Positions 9,575 through 19,849 of a DNA stretch of 64,000 nucleotides are shown here, in pieces; position 1 is the first letter of the stretch, and each line of letters opens with the position of its first letter. The translations under genes and the position numbers were made by a program. Origin of the DNA: Burkholderiales bacterium (GTDB lineage: Bacteria > Pseudomonadota > Gammaproteobacteria > Burkholderiales > Nitrosomonadaceae); the NCBI GenBank assembly GCA_024235795.1, contig JACKLR010000001.1, forward strand, positions 1,736,001 to 1,800,000, given 5' to 3'. The notes under the pieces are model-generated. The model was not told the origin of the DNA. It saw nothing but the letters and a program-made list of their open reading frames with translations, and made no database searches.

Positions 9575-12481
9575 ATGTCAGAGATTATCACAAAAGAAAT
9601 CCCTACAAAACTAGCAACCGACACCTGGGATGGCGCATTTCTAAGTTTTAAGTGGAAAATCACATCGCTTAGCAGCTTGATTTTATTTGCTGTTGTTTTA
9701 TTGTTCTGCTTTGTTAGTTATTTAGGACTTGTTGCTAATTTTGACGACCAACGAAGTATTGAACACAAACGTTTCGAAAGAGAAATTGTCAGTCTAATTG
9801 ACCGCTTATCGCGTGGATTACGCCAGCAAGCAGAAACAATTCCATTTCTGGATGGAATGGGCGAGGCGCTTTTATCAGATGATAAAGAGAAAATCAGCCA
9901 AATATTCGACCAACATTGGACATTACTGCATTTTCACAATGGTGTTGAGTTTGTACGCTTTTATAATGCTTCCAATGAATTAACAGCCGATTGGGGCATT
10001 ATTGAATCAAATCCCCATGATGATGAAATAATTCTGGAATGGGTTAAACAAGTTAATCAAAATGAAGTTCCAATTAATCCATTATTATGCAGACGAAGTT
10101 GCATCCAGCTAACTGTCGCGCCACTATTAATAGAAGGTCAAACAGGTGGCATAGCGGTCATCGGCGTTTCCTTGGCGGATGCACTTTTGGCATTTAGACG
10201 TATATCAGGTGCTGAAATAGGGTTACTGCTAAATGATTCCAATCCCAGTGCAAATGCGCTATATGTCGAACCGTGGAAAACTTCTATTGCAGCATTGACC
10301 AGTAAAAATGATAGCTATGAAATTTTAAACAAAGCCGCAGATAGTTATCCATCAATTGATAAGCTCAAAGATGTTGTACAAATAAGCACTGAAAACAAAC
10401 ACCACCAGATAAAGCTATATCCGCTAAATTCAGTGGATAAAAATAGGGCGAATCTGGTTGTCATTTCCGATGTTACGTCTGCTGTAAACAATATCTATGA
10501 TTCAATCCAGAAAATTGCACTAATTGGTATACTTGGTCTTATTATTTCAGAGTTTCTTTTATTTGGAATTTTTACCCGCCTACTCTCGCGCCTAATGGAT
10601 GTTTCCTATACCTTACCATTACTGGCAAGCGGGCAGTTCGAAGATTTCCGTCACTCACTCAAATTAACAAAGAAAAAGCAAGTCTATAGGGATGAAATCG
10701 ACATGCTCTATGATGCAGCTGTCAAATTATCTGTACAACTTGAAGATCTGGAGCAAAAGGTTTCTTCACGAACAAAACTACTAATTGAGCAAAAAGATGA
10801 ATTGAGCAAGGAAAGAGATTTTGTTGCTAATCTGCTTGACACAGCCCAGGTCATCGTTTTGACACAAAACGCTAATGGCAGAATTATTTCCATGAATGCT
10901 TATGGGGAAATGCTGACTTATTATTCAGAAGAAGAATTGAAAAACACACCATTTCTGAATATCCTTGTCTCTGATTACGATTCACATGATTTATCCGTTC
11001 AGTTGGATGAAATCAATCAAGGGCTAAGAGAACAATTGCGCCACGAAGCAATAACCCATTGTAAGGATGGCACAACACGTCATGTCGCTTGGTTACATTC
11101 CCGGCTATCCTGGAACACCATAAACGATCCATCTATTTTGTCAGTTGGACTTGACGTCACGGAATATAAACGAGTTGAAGGTCATTTGGCTTGGTTGGCT
11201 GATCATGACCCCTTAACAAACCTTTTTAACCGTCGCCGCTTCAGCGAAGAACTTGAACAGGCAATTAGTCGGTCCGACCGCTATCAGCATCCTGGCGCGT
11301 TACTCTTTTTTGATCTGGATCGTTTTAAATACATTAACGATACCAGTGGTCACCAGGCGGGTGATGCATTACTCAGAATGGTAGCTGGAATGCTATTGCG
11401 TACTATTCGTTCAGATGACATATCAGGCCGTTTAGGCGGGGATGAATTTGCTGTAATATTACCCGAAATCAATACGGAAGGCGCTATTGAAGTAGCAAAA
11501 AAAATTCTTATTCATCTTAGTGAAACTCAATTAACGATTAATAGCCGCACACATAAAGTTTCAGCAAGCATCGGCCTAGCAGTTTTTCCCGAGCATGGAG
11601 AAAATGTACACGATTTATTGGCAGCAGCAGATTTAGCCATGTATCAGGCGAAAGACACCGGGCGCAATGCATGGTATCTGTTTTCAAAAGAAGATAAAAG
11701 TCGCGAGCGTGTACAAACACTTGTCTACTGGAAAGAAAAAATTGAATACGCACTTTTGCATGACAGTTTTATGCTTTACTTGCAACCAATAATGAACCTT
11801 CAAACCCAAGAAATAAAGCACTATGAAGTTTTACTGCGCATGCACGATTTTGATGGTTCTATCTTATCGCCCGCCGGTTTTATTTCAGCAGCAGAACAAA
11901 CCGGACTGATACATTCAATTGATCATCTGGTTTTACACAAAGCTATTACTCAGGCGGCAAAAATAAACCAAAACGGGAATAATTCCGTCAGTTTCTCCAT
12001 CAACTTATCTGCACACGCATTTAATGACCCTGAATTATTACCAATCATAAAACAAGAGTTGGTCAGCCATAATGTTGACCCTAAAACACTTATGTTTGAA
12101 ATTACCGAAACGGCAGCTTTAGAAAATTTACCCGGCGCACGAGCGCTCATGAAAGAAATTAAAGAATTAGGTTGTGGTTTTGTATTGGATGATTTTGGTG
12201 TTGGCTTCTCTTCTTTTTACTATCTACGGGAATTACCGGTTGATGCAGTTAAAATTGACGGATCGTTCATACGTAATTTGGTTGAAAATAAAGATGATCA
12301 AATTCTAGTCAGCGCACTGTGTAGTGTTGCAAGCGGTTTTGGTAAAAAGATAACAGCGGAATTTGTTGAAAATGATCAAATCTTTAGTCTGCTCAGGAAA
12401 ATGAAAATAGACTATGCTCAAGGTTATTACGTCGGCAAACCAGCGCCATACAGCACCTATTTTCAACATTCAGTAGAATGA
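9575..12481 (+). CDS. Membrane-bound sensor with PAS, GGDEF and EAL domains
   Basis: 968 residues. A membrane helix (about 31-55) and a second (about 311-333) bracket a roughly 255-residue periplasmic sensor of dCACHE-like size. A HAMP-like linker and coiled coil (to about 410), a PAS domain (about 415-540), GGDEF (active-site RLGGDEFAVI near 620) and EAL (from about 735) follow. The EAL signature reads EVLLR, and the other phosphodiesterase positions appear kept: INLS, FEITE, DDFGVGFSS, VKIDGSF, AEFVEN, AQGYYVGKP. Both cyclase and phosphodiesterase activities for cyclic di-GMP are therefore possible. It starts 15 bases after the porin gene, so ligand binding by the small PstS-like protein may be read by the periplasmic domain; that link is inference. 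Confidence 0.88.
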   Translation: MSEIITKEIPTKLATDTWDGAFLSFKWKITSLSSLILFAVVLLFCFVSYLGLVANFDDQRSIEHKRFEREIVSLIDRLSRGLRQQAETIPFLDGMGEALLSDDKEKISQIFDQHWTLLHFHNGVEFVRFYNASNELTADWGIIESNPHDDEIILEWVKQVNQNEVPINPLLCRRSCIQLTVAPLLIEGQTGGIAVIGVSLADALLAFRRISGAEIGLLLNDSNPSANALYVEPWKTSIAALTSKNDSYEILNKAADSYPSIDKLKDVVQISTENKHHQIKLYPLNSVDKNRANLVVISDVTSAVNNIYDSIQKIALIGILGLIISEFLLFGIFTRLLSRLMDVSYTLPLLASGQFEDFRHSLKLTKKKQVYRDEIDMLYDAAVKLSVQLEDLEQKVSSRTKLLIEQKDELSKERDFVANLLDTAQVIVLTQNANGRIISMNAYGEMLTYYSEEELKNTPFLNILVSDYDSHDLSVQLDEINQGLREQLRHEAITHCKDGTTRHVAWLHSRLSWNTINDPSILSVGLDVTEYKRVEGHLAWLADHDPLTNLFNRRRFSEELEQAISRSDRYQHPGALLFFDLDRFKYINDTSGHQAGDALLRMVAGMLLRTIRSDDISGRLGGDEFAVILPEINTEGAIEVAKKILIHLSETQLTINSRTHKVSASIGLAVFPEHGENVHDLLAAADLAMYQAKDTGRNAWYLFSKEDKSRERVQTLVYWKEKIEYALLHDSFMLYLQPIMNLQTQEIKHYEVLLRMHDFDGSILSPAGFISAAEQTGLIHSIDHLVLHKAITQAAKINQNGNNSVSFSINLSAHAFNDPELLPIIKQELVSHNVDPKTLMFEITETAALENLPGARALMKEIKELGCGFVLDDFGVGFSSFYYLRELPVDAVKIDGSFIRNLVENKDDQILVSALCSVASGFGKKITAEFVENDQIFSLLRKMKIDYAQGYYVGKPAPYSTYFQHSVE

Positions 12482-12535
12482 TGAGCCGCAAAAAAAACCT
12501 TTAAAAGAAATAATCAACACTTCGATTAAAAAATG

Positions 12536-14566
12536 TTATTTAATATACTCACCAGCTTTAGCAACGTTTGAATTTTCCTTATTTAATAAATCAATTTGTT
12601 TTTCAAGTAATTCGACATTGTTCCAGCCAAATTCATCATCCAATGGAATCCACCGCGCACGTAAATAGCCATCTCGATCAATCAGAAATTCCATATGATC
12701 CGGTGTTGAACCACGTCCCAACAAATCTGGCCGGCTCATGGTGCGACGGTATAAAGCATAGCTTTCCACAATTTCATGTGCGCCTTGTGTCACAACAGGA
12801 AAAGGCAAATTCACTGTAATTTCAGATTGTTCTTCCGATGTCAATTCATTTGTCGGAACGGCCAGAATCGCTATGTTGTGTTTCTTCAGTTTTTCAAAAC
12901 TTTGCTTGAGTTGCGATATTCTTGCTTCAGACTGTGGCCACGAAAAAATGACCAGCAGTACAGATTGCTTGTCACGAAAATCTTGCAGAACGCCACTCGA
13001 ACCATCATGTGCTGCATACGAAAAAACGGGAGGATGAACATTTTTTCTGTTTGGTATGATTTCTGGAGATAAAATGCGTGTCTGGTAGCCACGAGACAAG
13101 GCATAAACATAATTTACCAAATCCCAACGTTCTTCCTCATCCAGTTTATCAGCGTAACCGGGCATATCGGTATCTTTCATACCAAATGAAATCCAATGGT
13201 AAAAATCGCCGGGAGTATGTTCAACCGTATGAGGTTCGGTCAACATATCCGGCAGCACTGTTGACATCGTTCTTGACTTGATACCATTTCCTCTACCCTG
13301 ATATCCATGACAATCCACACAATGCTGTGAATATAGTTCTGCTCCATAAGATACAGAAATAGCATCAAAAAGATTGGGAGGTTTTCGATAAGTTTCAGGA
13401 TATGCTTCTATCGTTAATGGCGGTAATGCAACAGCAAGTCCGAAAATGAATAGTACCGCAGGTATTGTAACAAGCCGTTTCAAGTTCCAATGTGCTGTGC
13501 GGCCAAAGTACAACACGATTAATGCGATAGTAACTATTGCCAGCCCACCCCATACTTGCAAGGCCACATTTTCCCCTCCCCATGTTGCAATAATTGAGAA
13601 ACGAAATGAAAAAGGCCATTCTTTGATAATCACATGTTTTGCAGGTGTCGCATTATTTGCAAGAATCGTAGCAATTAGTACTAAAACCATAGCCAGAATA
13701 AACTCAATCCTTACCCACTTGCGCATACCCGCTGCACTGCTCTGTGTCTCCTGGCTATTTTCACTGTTGGCAAACATTGGCAACCAGAATGATCGTATCC
13801 GAGCGGCAATTATCAAGATAACGCACAACAATAATAATTTTGCATTCAGCAGCCAACCGTACGGTGTTGCAACCATCGCTGCATAATCACCATCAAAAAT
13901 ACGGTCTCCCACAACAAGACCTGTCAACACGATAAGCAGCATAACCGGTAATGCTATCGCTGAAAAGCGTTTTAGTATCTGAATATCGCGAAGGCTGGAT
14001 TTTTTGCTTTTTACTTGCTTAACATATTCATATTTCAATAACAGCAGCGCTGGCAAACCGCCTAGCCAAACACCTGCCAATATGATATGGAGTGCATAAG
14101 GCACTACATTCGAAAAGGACATGCCTTCCGCTGCCGAATGACTGACCATGGCATCCGCTATTAACGGAAACATTGCCATCAATGCACAAAACGCATAATG
14201 CCAACGCACTCTGCTACTATTTCGAAGATATAAAACTGATATCACAAGTAAAATAGCAGCAATCATTTGACCGGCCCATATCAGACCAGCTCGCGTATCA
14301 CTAACAAAATCTAACCATACTTCTGGTTGTAATAATTTGTCAGCACTACCTGTAACTTTCGCAATTGTTGCGGCGAGAATAACAACAAGGCCGACGACAA
14401 TACTAATTGCCAGTCTTGGAAATAGTCTTTCAAGTTTCTCAATCCACTGTGCTGTATATGAGTATTTGCCATCATTAGCAATAATTAAAAAAACACAGCT
14501 TCCCAAAATAATCAAATTCGCCGCAAGCTGGAACCAACGGGCTGCTCCTACAATTACTTCTAGCAT
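12536..14566 (-). CDS. copD: CopD copper-transport protein fused to cytochrome c and redoxin-like domains
   Basis: 676 residues in three parts. Residues 1-310 are a polytopic CopD-type membrane domain with paired hydrophobic helices and conserved His (SHSAAEG, ALHIILAGVWLGGLPALLLLKYE). Residues about 395-490 are a periplasmic cytochrome c module with one heme site, CVDCH, and a downstream Met (TDMPGYADKL) as the probable axial ligand. Residues about 510-660 resemble an SCO/AhpC-like thioredoxin fold (VLLVIFSWPQSEARISQLKQ, HMEFLIDRDGYLRARW) but lack a CxxC. Ordinary CopD is about 300 residues. It lies 8 bases after copC, in the amo-copper gene cluster typical of ammonia oxidisers, and probably moves copper to the periplasmic monooxygenase side. 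Confidence 0.85.
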   Translation of the reverse strand: MLEVIVGAARWFQLAANLIILGSCVFLIIANDGKYSYTAQWIEKLERLFPRLAISIVVGLVVILAATIAKVTGSADKLLQPEVWLDFVSDTRAGLIWAGQMIAAILLVISVLYLRNSSRVRWHYAFCALMAMFPLIADAMVSHSAAEGMSFSNVVPYALHIILAGVWLGGLPALLLLKYEYVKQVKSKKSSLRDIQILKRFSAIALPVMLLIVLTGLVVGDRIFDGDYAAMVATPYGWLLNAKLLLLCVILIIAARIRSFWLPMFANSENSQETQSSAAGMRKWVRIEFILAMVLVLIATILANNATPAKHVIIKEWPFSFRFSIIATWGGENVALQVWGGLAIVTIALIVLYFGRTAHWNLKRLVTIPAVLFIFGLAVALPPLTIEAYPETYRKPPNLFDAISVSYGAELYSQHCVDCHGYQGRGNGIKSRTMSTVLPDMLTEPHTVEHTPGDFYHWISFGMKDTDMPGYADKLDEEERWDLVNYVYALSRGYQTRILSPEIIPNRKNVHPPVFSYAAHDGSSGVLQDFRDKQSVLLVIFSWPQSEARISQLKQSFEKLKKHNIAILAVPTNELTSEEQSEITVNLPFPVVTQGAHEIVESYALYRRTMSRPDLLGRGSTPDHMEFLIDRDGYLRARWIPLDDEFGWNNVELLEKQIDLLNKENSNVAKAGEYIK

Positions 14567-14574
14567 TTCATTTC

Positions 14575-14949
14575 TTAATTATTTTTTATTCTAAAACTGT
14601 AGTTTGATTCAACGACATGCCCATCAACAGATAAAACGCGGAACTGTACTTTATAACTGCCTGGTTTCAATGCTGGCATAGCAAGCACAACAGATTTGGG
14701 ATCATCCGCTACAGCGGAGGGTTCATCAACCGACACAGTGTTGCCATCTGAATCCAAAACCTCAACCAACGCGTATGCAGTTTCAATCTCTTCATTGAAC
14801 CAAAGCTGTATCTGTGATGGTGATTCAGAAAGAGATGCTCTTCGTGGCGGATCAGATTTAACCAATGACGCATGCGCCCATACAGTGTTGACTTGCATCA
14901 ATGATAAAAACAAGAAAAAAAATAATATTAATTTGATTGGATTTTTCAT
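14575..14949 (-). CDS. copC: CopC periplasmic copper-binding protein
   Basis: 124 residues: signal peptide (MKNPIKLILFFFLFLSLMQVNTVWA in two parts, cleavage after VWA) leaving a mature N-terminal His (HASLVKSDPP), the CopC histidine-brace copper ligand. The Ig-like domain continues with LWFNEEIETAYALVEV and ends with LSVDGHVVESNYSF, in which the DGH histidine is the second conserved Cu(II) ligand. The size is typical of the single-site CopC. copD follows after 8 bases, so the two are probably co-transcribed. In ammonia oxidisers this pair lies downstream of amoCAB and is thought to assist copper supply. Confidence 0.92.
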   Translation of the reverse strand: MKNPIKLILFFFLFLSLMQVNTVWAHASLVKSDPPRRASLSESPSQIQLWFNEEIETAYALVEVLDSDGNTVSVDEPSAVADDPKSVVLAMPALKPGSYKVQFRVLSVDGHVVESNYSFRIKNN

Positions 14950-15162
14950 AGTTATTTTACTAGGTTTTTCAATTTCATTTTATTTGCCATTTTTTGCACT
15001 TTTAAAAAGATCTTTACTGACATCTATTTTGAGTTTAAATGATAAGTCGAGTTCACCTTCTTGAATTGTAAAAGCATTACACTTAAATTAAATGCACCTC
15101 AATTAATGTAATAGACTACCTTTATTTATAACTGCTCGTGATTTAATTAATTAAAAATCAAT

Positions 15163-15750
15163 TCAAACCGTTTTCTTATTTCTACGAGTAGCCATCCAGT
15201 TTTTAAAGCGCTTGGATTTGAATAATTTGTAACCAATCAAAGTCAGCAACACCAATCCAACTGCAGGGCCAATTGTTGCCCTGAATACATCCGCATAGTT
15301 GACCATCTCAACGCGCAAATGGTAAAGATACTTTAACGGCTGAACACCATCGGCAGTTATTACCAAAAGATGTTTCCCCTGCTCCAATACTTGCTGCGTA
15401 TTAATCACGCCGTCAGCATATACGGAGGCGCGTATATTTGCTATGACTTCTCCATCTTCTTCTCTGCTGCCTCGTACCAGCTTCACGCCTATCGGCATTT
15501 CGCGCAGTATCGGATCAACCAGATCCACCACCAGCACCGTATTTCCCGTCGCAGGAATGTCCGTACAATAGTGCCCGGCTTCGTCAACCTGCGGCTGGTA
15601 AACACTTAAGTGAATCATGTTCTCACCTATGCGGCGCATACAACTGTCATCTTCCAGTTCTTCCGCCCCATGCCCAAATACCGTGCCCGTATACATTGCC
15701 GCAACGAATGCTATCACTGCTGCGCCCATTTTCATGGCTCGCTTCAACAC
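15163..15750 (-). CDS. amoD: PmoD/AmoD-like periplasmic copper protein (amo orf4/orf5 family)
   Basis: From a GTG at 15750 the product is 195 residues. This start has GGAGGA seven bases upstream (15758-15763); a longer frame to 15837 would add 29 charged residues without a comparable ribosome binding site. The protein has an N-terminal hydrophobic signal (MGAAVIAFVAAMYTGTVFG), a periplasmic domain with two conserved Cys (DDSCMRRIG and AGHYCTDIP) and several Met, and a C-terminal membrane helix (ATIGPAVGLVLLTLIGYKLF) with a basic tail. PmoD relatives build a dimeric CuA-like site from such residues. N. europaea has two paralogues here (orf4, orf5), whereas only one is present in this cluster, so the choice between AmoD and AmoE names is uncertain. 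Confidence 0.82.
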   Translation of the reverse strand: MLKRAMKMGAAVIAFVAAMYTGTVFGHGAEELEDDSCMRRIGENMIHLSVYQPQVDEAGHYCTDIPATGNTVLVVDLVDPILREMPIGVKLVRGSREEDGEVIANIRASVYADGVINTQQVLEQGKHLLVITADGVQPLKYLYHLRVEMVNYADVFRATIGPAVGLVLLTLIGYKLFKSKRFKNWMATRRNKKTV

Positions 15751-15881
15751 ATCTGTTTCCTCCACATCAGAATACTTCTCCCGCCCTTGATGAACTTCTG
15801 TATCCTGCTTTTCTCTTGTTTGTCTCTTTCCCTGCATTTTCTATGCGGGTGCCCCGAGTGTATTGCGTCTCTTTTCTTAAT

Positions 15882-15926
15882 AAAAAAGCCGGTACACCGG
15901 CTGTCATGCGACAGTGGTGTACCGGC
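15882..15926 (-). terminator. Rho-independent terminator downstream of amoB
   Basis: An 11-bp perfect stem (15888-15898 with 15916-15926, GCCGGTACACC arms) encloses an inner 5-bp stem with an ATGC-type loop. On the minus strand it is followed by six T (15882-15887). It starts about 20 bases after the amoB stop codon, so it should end most amoCAB transcripts before the AmoD-like gene, which has its own strong ribosome binding site. Confidence 0.92.
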
Positions 15927-15945
15927 GTTGTTGCTAGTCTACTTT

Positions 15946-17208
15946 TTAGAGTCTCGTAAAGACTGGGATTACCGCTCCAGCAATACTGTTGATGTAACGA
16001 TTGCCTTCTTCATCCCACGTCATCAGCAATCCACCAAAACGACTTTCCGGGTCACCCAACAAAGCCATTAGACGCTGTACTTCCCATAATGCGTCTTTCG
16101 CTTCCAGTTTGACCTCGCGTGTCTCGCCTGGTTCAATCGCTGCATCATTATCCAATGTCAAACCAGTCGCAACCAGCTCTCTTGGATAATCAGGATCAAG
16201 ATGCTCACGGCCCAGCGCGTTTACAAAACGTACACCCGCTGTCGTGAACTCACCAATGTTGATCGCCGTATCACCATTGTTGGTGATGTCCATGGTAATA
16301 CGTAACGCACGTCCTGGTACGTCGTAGTTAGCATGGGTAATTCTGATCGCTACTGGATTTGGCTCGATCGGCAGTGGATCTATCTTGGACTCACCAGCCT
16401 GAATCGGAATCGTGTATGGATAGGTGCTTTCCGTATAACGATAGCCACCCCATACCAATGTACAGGTCAGTATCGCTACTGCCCACGCTACCTTACGATC
16501 CATTGGATCAAGCAGCAGGTCGTCTCCATACGCCAATAATACACGGCTACGTGGCAAGAACATCGGACGCGCTACATAGTAACCAATCCAGAATATGCCC
16601 AGACCCGTCCAAACAAGATGCCAGAAAATACCATTGGCAAAGTTGAATGTCTCTGTGTCAATGGTCTCGCCTGTCAGTGTCTTGATAGGGTTGGTGAAGT
16701 CATCCCAGCTACCTGTAATGTTCATCCAGGACGCAGGACCCGCAATCGGACCAGCTTCTTTCACGTTTACCATCGCGTGCATGTGATGACGGCCAGGTAT
16801 ACGTGCTTTCAGCTTAACTTCAAATTCATAGTCACGACCAATTACCAGTGGCCCTGAAATGAACATCGGCTCGCCGTTCAGCTTGGTGCTCAAACGTACA
16901 AACACCGGACTTGGGCTTCCAACGTTGAAAAACGCACGCTCCGGCTTACCCACCGCACGCGGCCAGTCTTCCGCCAGGTGAAACTTACCTGACATCGTCG
17001 CAATGTCGTTCACTTTGGTGACCTTAGGCTCCCATCTCATGTCGTACCATTGGATCGAACGCATACGCAAGAATGGCTCTTGTGAACGTTCACCATGCGC
17101 CGCTACCGGGGTCACGTCTATCGCTACTGTCAATGCCAGTGTCGCAGCACCAACCGCCGCGCCATAAAGCCCCATGACGCCCAGCTTAAAGATGTTTTTT
17201 ATTTTCAT
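15946..17208 (-). CDS. amoB: Ammonia monooxygenase subunit B
   Basis: 420 residues. A signal peptide ends in TPVAA, leaving His38 (HGERSQEPF) near the mature N-terminus; with His142 and His144 in [10 protein letters not shown] it forms the CuB site seen in particulate methane monooxygenase (His33, His137, His139 there). Two periplasmic cupredoxin-like domains flank two membrane helices (around residues 190-215 and 235-260). The start ATG overlaps the amoA stop as TAATG. AmoB is the largest subunit of the membrane enzyme that oxidises ammonia to hydroxylamine. Full length, no disruptions. Confidence 0.97.
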   Translation of the reverse strand: MKIKNIFKLGVMGLYGAAVGAATLALTVAIDVTPVAAHGERSQEPFLRMRSIQWYDMRWEPKVTKVNDIATMSGKFHLAEDWPRAVGKPERAFFNVGSPSPVFVRLSTKLNGEPMFISGPLVIGRDYEFEVKLKARIPGRHHMHAMVNVKEAGPIAGPASWMNITGSWDDFTNPIKTLTGETIDTETFNFANGIFWHLVWTGLGIFWIGYYVARPMFLPRSRVLLAYGDDLLLDPMDRKVAWAVAILTCTLVWGGYRYTESTYPYTIPIQAGESKIDPLPIEPNPVAIRITHANYDVPGRALRITMDITNNGDTAINIGEFTTAGVRFVNALGREHLDPDYPRELVATGLTLDNDAAIEPGETREVKLEAKDALWEVQRLMALLGDPESRFGGLLMTWDEEGNRYINSIAGAVIPVFTRL

Positions 17209-18032
17209 TATTTGATCCTCTCTGCAAATCCTGGTTCACCATATGCCGTTACGTCCATCTTCATGGAAATACGGCCTCTTTCGCCTTTAACATAGTAAAA
17301 CGCGGTGCAATAGATTTTGCCAAGGTACCACCATACGCAGAACATCAACATGGATACAAAGGCCGAGAAGAACGCCGCAATCACCGTGGTATGTCCACCA
17401 AATGTCCTCAGCGAACCCTGCTCAATCAACCGCACATATTCCGGTGTACCAGTACGTACATACAAGAATCCTGTGTAGTCAGCTACTGAAAGCAATACGC
17501 CTTCCACTACCACTGGCAAGTGGGTTGGACCAAAAATAGGCCAGTTGCCCGGATAGAAGAACAAGCCCCAGAATCCACCACCAATCAATGCAGTTATCAA
17601 CCAGTTACCTGTCAACAATAAAATCGTGTCAAGCATCAATGCCCCTGGAATCATTGTCGATGGCAATACAAAGTTGATCGGGTAGTGTGACCACCAGTAA
17701 AAACCCCAGTAACGGGTTAACCATTCACCTACTAACAGGCAAACAATACATAACGTCGCACCATACGGTAAACGGTAGTTTACCCACAGATAATACATCA
17801 ATGCTGCACAATACATAACACCCACAATCGGTGTCACTACCGGCCACCACTGGCGATCTTTCCAATCCAACCAGAAATCCCAGTCACCTGCCAATAGCAT
17901 AAAGTGCATGTGGAATGTACCGACCAGAAGTATACATAGAATTGGAAAATACACCGCATCAATGTATCTGGACATCCTGACCGCTTCCGGCGGCATCTTC
18001 GCCGCCGCTATAATTTCGTCTGTTCTGCTCAC
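17208..18032 (-). CDS. amoA: Ammonia monooxygenase subunit A
   Basis: 274 residues, almost wholly membrane-embedded, with long hydrophobic helices and conserved AmoA stretches such as [39 protein letters not shown] and [13 protein letters not shown]. The start codon is GTG at 18032 (VSRTDEII), preceded by GGGAG. Together with AmoB and AmoC it forms the trimeric ammonia monooxygenase of the cytoplasmic membranes; AmoA is the subunit labelled by acetylene. The 182-base gap to amoC holds a stem-loop. Sequence character is that of betaproteobacterial (Nitrosomonas) AmoA. Confidence 0.97.
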   Translation of the reverse strand: MSRTDEIIAAAKMPPEAVRMSRYIDAVYFPILCILLVGTFHMHFMLLAGDWDFWLDWKDRQWWPVVTPIVGVMYCAALMYYLWVNYRLPYGATLCIVCLLVGEWLTRYWGFYWWSHYPINFVLPSTMIPGALMLDTILLLTGNWLITALIGGGFWGLFFYPGNWPIFGPTHLPVVVEGVLLSVADYTGFLYVRTGTPEYVRLIEQGSLRTFGGHTTVIAAFFSAFVSMLMFCVWWYLGKIYCTAFYYVKGERGRISMKMDVTAYGEPGFAERIK

Positions 18033-18166
18033 TAGACTCTCCCTTCGTTTGTTTCGTGTGATATTAATGTTAATAACATGACGATTCCTTTACTCTCTTT
18101 TACTACCTCTCCTCGTGCACGGATGCCTTCTTATTGACTCCCTTATCCGCATCCCTCACTCCAGAG

Positions 18167-18198
18167 CATCGCCCAAGCACAAACTTGCCCGGGCGATG
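18167..18198 (-). other. Stem-loop in the amoC-amoA spacer
   Basis: An 8-bp perfect stem, CATCGCCC (18167-18174) with GGGCGATG (18191-18198), with a 16-base loop, 17 bases after the amoC stop. There is no T run next to it on the minus strand, so it is unlikely to be a simple terminator. In the amo operon it is better explained as an RNA-stabilising or processing hairpin that sets a higher amoC dose relative to amoAB; that role is inference. Confidence 0.65.
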
Positions 18199-18214
18199 TA
18201 TAGTCTAGCTTAGA

Positions 18215-19033
<819 letters not shown>

Positions 19034-19075
19034 TTACTTACTTGTTAATTATTACTACTTCTCTCTTGTCCTTAA

Positions 19076-19091
19076 TACTAATTAATTAGTA
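19076..19091. promoter_or_regulatory. Palindrome in the amoC 5' leader
   Basis: TACTAATTAATTAGTA is a perfect 16-base palindrome lying between the predicted promoter (19121-19149) and the amoC ribosome binding site. It could be a protein-binding site or a weak mRNA hairpin. Being AT-rich it could also arise by chance in a low-GC leader. Confidence 0.4.
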
Positions 19092-19120
19092 CTGCTCTTT
19101 TTACAACAACTCTTAAACAC

Positions 19121-19149
19121 CTTATATCGCTTCTCGAGCTGCAGATCAA
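19121..19149 (-). promoter_or_regulatory. Probable sigma70 promoter of amoCAB
   Basis: On the minus strand a TTGATC -35 element (19144-19149) and a TATAAG -10 element (19121-19126) are separated by exactly 17 bases. The start site would lie near 19114, giving a leader of about 90 bases. A TTGACT further upstream (near 19180) may belong to a second promoter, as tandem amoC promoters are known in Nitrosomonas. Confidence 0.6.
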
Positions 19150-19192
19150 AGGCTAGTCGACCTTACACTATAAAGTCAAGTCATTTGTCATA

Positions 19193-19219
19193 AAATCTCC
19201 ACACAACTCGTGGGGATTT
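19193..19219 (-). terminator. Terminator between the arsC-like gene and amoC
   Basis: A 10-bp stem with one G-U pair (19193-19202 with 19210-19219) and a 7-base loop, flanked by A and T runs on both sides. It lies 117 bases after the stop of the upstream reductase gene on the same strand and before the amoC promoter, so it insulates the operon. The T run reads well in both directions. Confidence 0.7.
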
Positions 19220-19335
19220 TTCTTGCAATTAAGAATTATTATCATAATAACAATATATTATAAAATTATTGCAAGATTTTCTTTTTTTATTTTTTTCCCT
19301 CAATCGAAGCGATAATTTATCGGGCAAATCGAAAT

Positions 19336-19692
19336 TTACTCGCACCAGATTTTTCTTAACCGTTCTTCATTCAAACCCACGGTTGCATGTCTTCCATCTG
19401 AAATTAAAGGTCGCTTAATCAATCGTCCATTTCCTGCAAGCAAGGCCAGTATTTCCCGTTTCGACAAAGCGGGTAATCTCTCTTTTATTTTTAGTTCGCG
19501 ATATAGCACACCGCTGGTATTAAAGAGCTTGTTCAACGGCACTTGTGCTTGTTCAGCAATCGCCTCTATTTCCTGTGCTGTTGGTGGATTCTCGGTGATA
19601 TCAACAAACTCGAAAGCGATACCGGCTTGTTGTAAGCATTTCTCTGCCTTACGACAAGTACCGCATTTTTTGTATCCGTAAAATTTGAGCAT
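19336..19692 (-). CDS. ArsC/Spx family reductase (YffB-like)
   Basis: 118 residues, thioredoxin-like ArsC/Spx fold. The N-terminal KKCGTCRKAEKCL carries a CxxC pair, and the C-terminal part has IKRPLISDGRHATVGL, where the RP motif is characteristic of the family. It is the size of YffB/MgsR/Spx-like proteins. True arsenate reductases of this class have one key Cys and sit beside ars genes; none is here, so a general thiol-disulfide or glutathione-linked role is more likely than arsenate detoxification. It is upstream of amoC but separated from it by a terminator. Confidence 0.82.
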   Translation of the reverse strand: MLKFYGYKKCGTCRKAEKCLQQAGIAFEFVDITENPPTAQEIEAIAEQAQVPLNKLFNTSGVLYRELKIKERLPALSKREILALLAGNGRLIKRPLISDGRHATVGLNEERLRKIWCE

Positions 19693-19849
19693 ATTCCAAT
19701 CTGACTACCTGTGTTGAAAACATTCCGGCATCTTACACTTCGCAATGATCGGAGGCTATTTCTTTTAAGCAGTTTCTCAGGAAAGTATTCATTGAAAACA
19801 TTTATGCTTAATCAGAATGATCCAGTTAACATACGGTATAACGCATCGC

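Noticed and set aside
13446..13886. 146-residue plus-strand frame
   Set aside because: Antisense shadow of the CopD membrane domain.
15751..15837. N-terminal extension of the AmoD-like protein
   Set aside because: The extra 29 residues are highly charged, have no good ribosome binding site and would place the signal peptide far inside the protein.
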